A stretch of 64,000 nt of DNA from an uncultured bacterium (lineage in GTDB: Bacteria > Calescibacteriota > Calescibacteriia > Calescibacteriales > Calescibacteriaceae), in contig CALHPK010000009.1 of NCBI GenBank assembly GCA_938036315.1, positions 200,528-264,527 of the forward strand, given 5' to 3'. Position 1 is the stretch's first letter. The number at the start of each line of letters is the position of its first letter. A model generated the notes under the pieces. The model saw nothing but the letters and a program-made list of their open reading frames with translations. It made no database searches and had not been told where the DNA came from. Shown here piece by piece: positions 59,913-64,000 of the stretch. A program made the position numbers and the translations under genes.

Positions 59913-61379
59913 TTATTCAGGCTTTAAAGTGGGAAAGAGAATAACCTCTTTTATTGAATTGAGTCCCAACAAAATCATAGTAAGCCTGTCAATCCCTATA
60001 CCTTCACCAGCGGTCGGAGGCATCCCATACTCCAAAGCCGCTATAAAATCCCAATCCACATCTTCAAAAATCTCTCTCATCTCCCTTTTTCGCATAAGTT
60101 CTTCAAATCTTTTCCTTTGGTCTTCGGGATCATTAAGCTCCGAGAAAGCATTTGCTACTTCAATACCCAAAATATACAATTCAAACCTCTCAACATAATC
60201 AGGATCACTACTCTTCCTCTTTGCAAGCGGTGAAGTAGAAACAGGAAAATCAACAACAAAAGTTGGAGATCTTAATCCAGAAGCTATATATTTTTCAAAA
60301 ACTTCAAGAACTACTGCTCCCCAATCCTTCCCAGTAAAATCAATCTTTCCACCCAATTTTCTCTTCAGAATTTCTATATCCTTCAGATCCTCTTTATCTA
60401 CCTCTAAAAGCTTTGCCACCTCCTCACAAATACTTACACGACGGAACGGAATATCCACACTTATTTTCTCCTGAGTCTCTGGATCTTTAATATATGGCTC
60501 TCCGTTTACAAGCTGAGCAAGTTCATACATAAGAGTCTCCGTCATCATCATAAGATCTTCATAATTTGAGTATGCCTGATATAACTCAAGCATAGTGAAT
60601 TCTGGATTATGATAAGCCGATAGACCCTCATTCCTGAAGTTTCTACCTATCTCAAAGACTTTCTCAAACCCACCAACTACTAGCTTTTTAAGGTAAAGCT
60701 CCGGAGCTATTCTCAAAAATAGACTCATCTCAAGTTCATTATGATATGTCTTGAATGGACGAGCAAATGCCCCAGATGGAACATATTGCAAAATCGGAGT
60801 TTCAACCTCCAAAAATCCCTTTTTACTAAGAAAATCCCTGATGTGAGAAATTATCTTGCTCTTTTTGTGAAAAATCTCCCTGACCTCCTGATTCATAAAT
60901 AGATCAACATATCTTTTCCTATATCTCAACTCCACATCCTTGAGCCCATGCCACTTTTCAGGCAGCGACCTCAAACACTTTGACAAAATAACAAAATCCC
61001 TAACGTAAATTGTTATCTCCCCTTTTTTGGTTCTGAAAACATCCCCCCTAACCCCTAATATGTCACCTGTATCGATAAAATCTCTGAAAAATTTTATCTT
61101 CTCCTCTGATAACTTCCTCTCTATAAAACACTGAATCTTACCCGTTTGATCTTGAATGTGAAAGAATATTGAACCTCCAAAATCCCTTATCAGAACAACC
61201 CTGCCAGCAAGTCTGATGTCCACACTACTGATATGATCCCCAGGACTGAGAGTTGAAAATCTATCTTTTATATCTGACGCCGATGAATTTGGCTTGAAAA
61301 ACTGAAAGTATGGATCAAGATTCATCTCTTTGAGTCTTTTGAGTTTCTGGACTCTGGAGGTTTCTTCATCATATGACAT
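59913..61379 (-). CDS. lysS: Lysyl-tRNA synthetase, class II
   Basis: A 488-aa class II LysRS. The N-terminal OB-fold anticodon-binding domain (about 50-150) includes VDIRLAGRVVLIRDFGGSIFFHIQD. Motif 1 is in LRYRKRYVDLFMN, motif 2 in GRNFRNEGLSAYHNPEFTMLELYQAY, and motif 3 in TAGEGIGIDRLTMILLG. ATG follows the trpC stop by 6 nt, implying cotranscription. Charges tRNA-Lys with lysine in the cytosol. Confidence 0.97.
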   Translation of the reverse strand: MSYDEETSRVQKLKRLKEMNLDPYFQFFKPNSSASDIKDRFSTLSPGDHISSVDIRLAGRVVLIRDFGGSIFFHIQDQTGKIQCFIERKLSEEKIKFFRDFIDTGDILGVRGDVFRTKKGEITIYVRDFVILSKCLRSLPEKWHGLKDVELRYRKRYVDLFMNQEVREIFHKKSKIISHIRDFLSKKGFLEVETPILQYVPSGAFARPFKTYHNELEMSLFLRIAPELYLKKLVVGGFEKVFEIGRNFRNEGLSAYHNPEFTMLELYQAYSNYEDLMMMTETLMYELAQLVNGEPYIKDPETQEKISVDIPFRRVSICEEVAKLLEVDKEDLKDIEILKRKLGGKIDFTGKDWGAVVLEVFEKYIASGLRSPTFVVDFPVSTSPLAKRKSSDPDYVERFELYILGIEVANAFSELNDPEDQRKRFEELMRKREMREIFEDVDWDFIAALEYGMPPTAGEGIGIDRLTMILLGLNSIKEVILFPTLKPE

Positions 61380-61385
61380 ATTATT

Positions 61386-62138
61386 TTAGCTAAGCTTCTT
61401 AAACTCCTGAATAAGTTTTTCTGGATTTTCACTTCTCATAAGAGACTCTCCAATCAAGAATCTTCTCACTCCCATCTTGACAAATCGCAAAATATCCTCT
61501 TTGTTCTTTATTCCACTCTCAGCAACTACCACTTTATCCTCAAGGTATCTTTTGAAATAGCTATATATTTTGATGCCCCTCTCAAGATCCAAAGATAAAT
61601 CATGCAGGTCTCTACTGTTTATTCCAACTATTTTTGCTGAAGTTTTGAGAATCTTTTCCATTCCCTCTGAAGAAAAACACTCAACAACTGGCTCCATTCC
61701 TACTCTCCTCCCAAAATTGATAAGCTTTTCTAAATCTTGGTGGCTCTCTAAAGCTTCCGATATAAGAAGGAAAGAATCTCCCCCAAACTCCAAAGTCTGA
61801 AGAATTTCCTCTTCAAACACTATAAAGTCTTTCCTCATAACCGGCAGATTTACTTCCAAAGATACACAAAGCATATCATCCAGACTTCCCTGAAAATACT
61901 CCCCTTCTGTGAGCACAGATATAGCATCTGCTTTTCCAAGCTCGTATCTTTTTGCCTGTTCCACAGCACTAACCGACTTTATATTACCAGCAGAGGGAGA
62001 AGCTTTTTTCACCTCAGCTATAATTACTATACCATCACTTACAAGAGCTTTTAGAAACTCCCTCTTTGGCTTCAGAATAGGCCAATCTGAACATCCCTGC
62101 CTTCTCTTCCTAGAGATAACTTCCTTCAGAAATGACAT
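61386..62138 (-). CDS. trpC: Indole-3-glycerol phosphate synthase
   Basis: A 250-aa TIM-barrel enzyme of tryptophan synthesis. Motifs are IIAEVKKASPSAGNI (catalytic Lys), PVMRKDFIVFEEEI, VGINSRDLHDLSLDL and VVAESGIKNKEDI. trpA is 47 kb away and trpB, trpD and trpE are not in the window. It leads the lysS/epimerase unit. Confidence 0.96.
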   Translation of the reverse strand: MSFLKEVISRKRRQGCSDWPILKPKREFLKALVSDGIVIIAEVKKASPSAGNIKSVSAVEQAKRYELGKADAISVLTEGEYFQGSLDDMLCVSLEVNLPVMRKDFIVFEEEILQTLEFGGDSFLLISEALESHQDLEKLINFGRRVGMEPVVECFSSEGMEKILKTSAKIVGINSRDLHDLSLDLERGIKIYSYFKRYLEDKVVVAESGIKNKEDILRFVKMGVRRFLIGESLMRSENPEKLIQEFKKLS

Positions 62139-62236
62139 AACTTAACTACTCCCAACTCAAAATAAGATGCTAACCTTTGCATATTTATTTTTGTGATCAT
62201 TTGCTACATTTTAAGTAAATTAAAATATGAAGGAAA

Positions 62237-62524
62237 ATGAAATTTGAGAAGAAAAAAGCTCCGGGTTGTCTACACGGATACAAATTTGTATATATAATAG
62301 ATACAGGATGGTCTCCGGCTATTGTTGAAAGCATAGCCAACAAATCTCGTGGCGAAATAACACATATCCAGCGGACAAAATTTTTCAGATGTGATATCCC
62401 AGGGGTGGGATGTCTCACAGGTATCTATGGAGAAAAAGCGGCAAATTTAATAATAAACCCAACTGGCATCCTTCAAGAGAAGGAGGAAAAATTCGAGACT
62501 CTATTGAAGGAATTGATCGACTGA
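62237..62524 (+). CDS. Hypothetical protein with paired Cys
   Basis: A 95-aa protein of unknown family. Visible features are three Cys (PGCLHGYKF; FRCDIPGVGCLTGIYG) and a Glu/Lys-rich C-terminal helix (LQEKEEKFETLLKELID). The Cys spacing (C-x(7)-C) does not match a known zinc or cluster motif. AAGGA lies 3 nt before the ATG. It is divergent from trpC and converges on the small gene at 62.6 kb. Confidence 0.6.
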   Translation: MKFEKKKAPGCLHGYKFVYIIDTGWSPAIVESIANKSRGEITHIQRTKFFRCDIPGVGCLTGIYGEKAANLIINPTGILQEKEEKFETLLKELID

Positions 62525-62590
62525 AAAGTGTGTTGAAAAGACCCTGATTAAATTAAAGTTCCTTACTGCAAGGTCCGAATTAATTATCTC

Positions 62591-62839
62591 TTAATTGAGA
62601 CCTCCTGCACGCCTCAGATATATTCCTTCTCCTATAGCTTGCAAGATTTCTTCAGGGGCAGTATTTAGTACTTCTGCTGCTGCAACCACAACAGCTTCGA
62701 AATAATCTTCATCAGACCACTCCATAGGTTTTGTAGCAGCTGAGGAACGCGTCATAAGATTTATCCTAGTTCTAGCAAGAGCAGGAATTGCACTCTTTTG
62801 ATTCACATAATCAATAACCTTTTTTATTTTTACTCCCAT
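62591..62839 (-). CDS. Hypothetical small protein downstream of the V4R gene
   Basis: An 82-aa soluble protein with no recognised family. A central segment MEWSDEDYFEAVVVAAAEVLNTAPEEIL is probably helical; the sequence is rich in Ala and less AT-driven than most of the window. It has the strongest Shine-Dalgarno site seen here (AAGGAGGTG, 7 nt before ATG) and lies 45 nt after the V4R gene on the same strand, so the two may work together. Confidence 0.7.
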   Translation of the reverse strand: MGVKIKKVIDYVNQKSAIPALARTRINLMTRSSAATKPMEWSDEDYFEAVVVAAAEVLNTAPEEILQAIGEGIYLRRAGGLN

Positions 62840-62884
62840 ATCCGTTCACCTCCTTTTATTATCAGCTAAAATCTTTGGACTTAA

Positions 62885-64000
62885 TCAATCCCTTTTCCCC
62901 CAATGCGCCTCAAAGACGCAACTATTATCTCCACGGTTTACACATTTCACCTCTTTACCCACAAACATATCTCCCTGTCTGAAAAGAAAAATGTACAATT
63001 CAGGAGTTAATGGGGGCTTCTGGTAAATCTTACCTTTATAAACAAGATTCATAAGCGCAGCAGAGATTCCTATTATAAGGTAGCAAGTTTCAAGATTTGC
63101 CTTTTCGTACATCGGTAAAAAGCCGAGGGGTTCATAATGATTTTGCGCTCTTATTCTCAAATACTCTCGGGGTCTTAGCTCTTCCACTATATATTGCCCC
63201 CAACCAAGTCCATTCATAACTGCAACTATACCATAAATCCAGTCTTCTTCAGTTCTTATCATAGGTTTAACTATGGCATCCCATTCTGCAGACTCCATAA
63301 TTCCGCCGAGTGTATTGAATCCACATATGTGCCCAGATTCTACAAAGAGATCTCTGGCAAGCTGTTCTTCTCCCTTTTCTAAAATGAGTTCTACAGTTTT
63401 GTATACTATCCAATTATAGTAATTTCCGAACATATTTGTCAGGATAACTCCGAAAGCAGGAATAAGCCCTTCGTCATTACCTTCAAGCTTGAGTCCCTTT
63501 AACGCTTCCAGAACACTTCTGTAGTCTATGTTTCCCCATTTGCCTTCCTCAAGATTGAGTGGATTTTTCTTGACCTCATAGTTACCTGGGCTTTTCTGCG
63601 TAATCATTTCGGTTTCTCTTCTTCTCACCTCAAACTCGCATTGCTTATCTCCTTTAGCTCTGCATTTTGTTTCCAAAGCTGCGTAAGCACCTGCAGGAGC
63701 ACCATAAGCCACAGAAGCTGCAGCAGATATAGCTCCTGCCGCAAAATGGCAAACTGATTCCTTTGACGTCCTCCTGTGTATTGCTAAATGCCCGCTCGCA
63801 TAGTGGCTAGAAGGAGCCCGCACCACACCCCCAGATTCCTTCAGATCAGAAAAGTCAAAAATGCCAAAACCAAGCTTTTTAAATACATCCTTTGCTATAT
63901 CTAATTTCTCAGAAGGCTCTAATTTTCCCTCTCCAATCAGATTTTTCAAAGAATTAAAAGATACAGCCAGAGCACCTTTATATAATATAGATGGTGTATC
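62885..64000 (-). CDS. V4R-domain protein, 5' end beyond the window
   Basis: A partial gene: the frame stays open to the right edge of the window, so the true start is not visible. The visible part (about 371 codons) contains two V4R (4-vinyl reductase) modules, small-molecule binding domains seen in tetrapyrrole and hydrocarbon sensors. The first ends ALETKCRAKGDKQCEFEVRRRE and the second ends VKCVNRGDNSCVFEAHW; each has the C-x(6-7)-C pattern of V4R C-termini, which may bind a metal. The ligand is not evident. A small gene with a strong ribosome binding site follows. Confidence 0.85.
   Translation of the reverse strand, partial: DTPSILYKGALAVSFNSLKNLIGEGKLEPSEKLDIAKDVFKKLGFGIFDFSDLKESGGVVRAPSSHYASGHLAIHRRTSKESVCHFAAGAISAAASVAYGAPAGAYAALETKCRAKGDKQCEFEVRRRETEMITQKSPGNYEVKKNPLNLEEGKWGNIDYRSVLEALKGLKLEGNDEGLIPAFGVILTNMFGNYYNWIVYKTVELILEKGEEQLARDLFVESGHICGFNTLGGIMESAEWDAIVKPMIRTEEDWIYGIVAVMNGLGWGQYIVEELRPREYLRIRAQNHYEPLGFLPMYEKANLETCYLIIGISAALMNLVYKGKIYQKPPLTPELYIFLFRQGDMFVGKEVKCVNRGDNSCVFEAHWGKRD

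Noticed and set aside
62237..62524. Ribosomal protein L31 or another small ribosomal protein
   Set aside because: Cys spacing and sequence do not match L31 or other zinc-ribbon ribosomal proteins.

Overview
This AT-rich window (GC roughly in the upper 30s per cent by eye) comes from a bacterial chromosome. The bacterium looks diderm, flagellated and chemotactic. A Wzi-like outer-membrane barrel ending in Phe, an orphan RND pump and a lipoprotein argue for an outer membrane; flgB, fliA, cheA and cheW argue for flagellar motility. An ArsA-family ATPase, an Hsp20, a V4R protein and a radical SAM AmrS fit a deep-branching, possibly thermophilic lineage. I cannot name the phylum from sequence alone. 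Almost all of the window is housekeeping. There is no prophage and no CRISPR array, and only one decayed insertion-sequence remnant.

Layout. 0-9 kb: SDR oxidoreductase, glycosyltransferase, hsp20, cheW, sbcC, Wzi-like barrel, tsaB. 9-18 kb: ArsA ATPase, EAL protein, flgB, glycosyltransferase, ispE directly behind a tRNA-Leu, trpA, aroA, a CstA-like transporter. 18-28 kb: rplO alone, RND pump, cutA, a hypothetical gene, secY, a DUF5989/SxtJ membrane pair, nadC, cobL. 28-42 kb: PBP1A, MFS, acetyl-CoA synthetase, CNNM/CorC protein, cheA, amrS, fliA, polyprenyl-phosphate sugar transferase, rapZ, surE. 42-54 kb: ilvB, dnaB, malic enzyme with an ACT domain, folD, a stand-alone biotinyl domain, flippase, ctpA, tsf-rplJ, a MetE-like protein. 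54-64 kb: alr, a DUF3782-type coiled-coil protein, the IS1595-type remnant, lipoprotein, dgt, trpC-lysS-epimerase, small hypotheticals, and a V4R gene that runs off the right edge.

Genome organisation is the most striking aspect. Genes that usually sit in conserved operons stand alone or with unrelated neighbours: rplO without secY, rplJ without rplL, tsf without rpsB, flgB without flgC, trpA far from trpC, sbcC without sbcD. Coding strands alternate every one to three genes, and several convergent pairs overlap at their 3' ends.

Two sequence-level themes run through the window. First, many starts lack a Shine-Dalgarno sequence but carry a -10-like hexamer 5-7 nt before the start codon, suggesting frequent leaderless mRNAs; a minority, such as ctpA, the 62.8 kb small gene and the lipoprotein, have strong Shine-Dalgarno sites. 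Second, at least a dozen short tandem duplications (7-23 bp units) occur, nearly all in spacers or at start codons. One has duplicated the aroA start. The ispE start is also odd: it has no ATG, GTG or TTG between the tRNA and its conserved N-terminus. Several enzymes have altered key residues: SDR Tyr to Phe, a MetE-like protein without the HxC zinc motif, FolD without the usual Arg, and a degenerate GGDEF domain.
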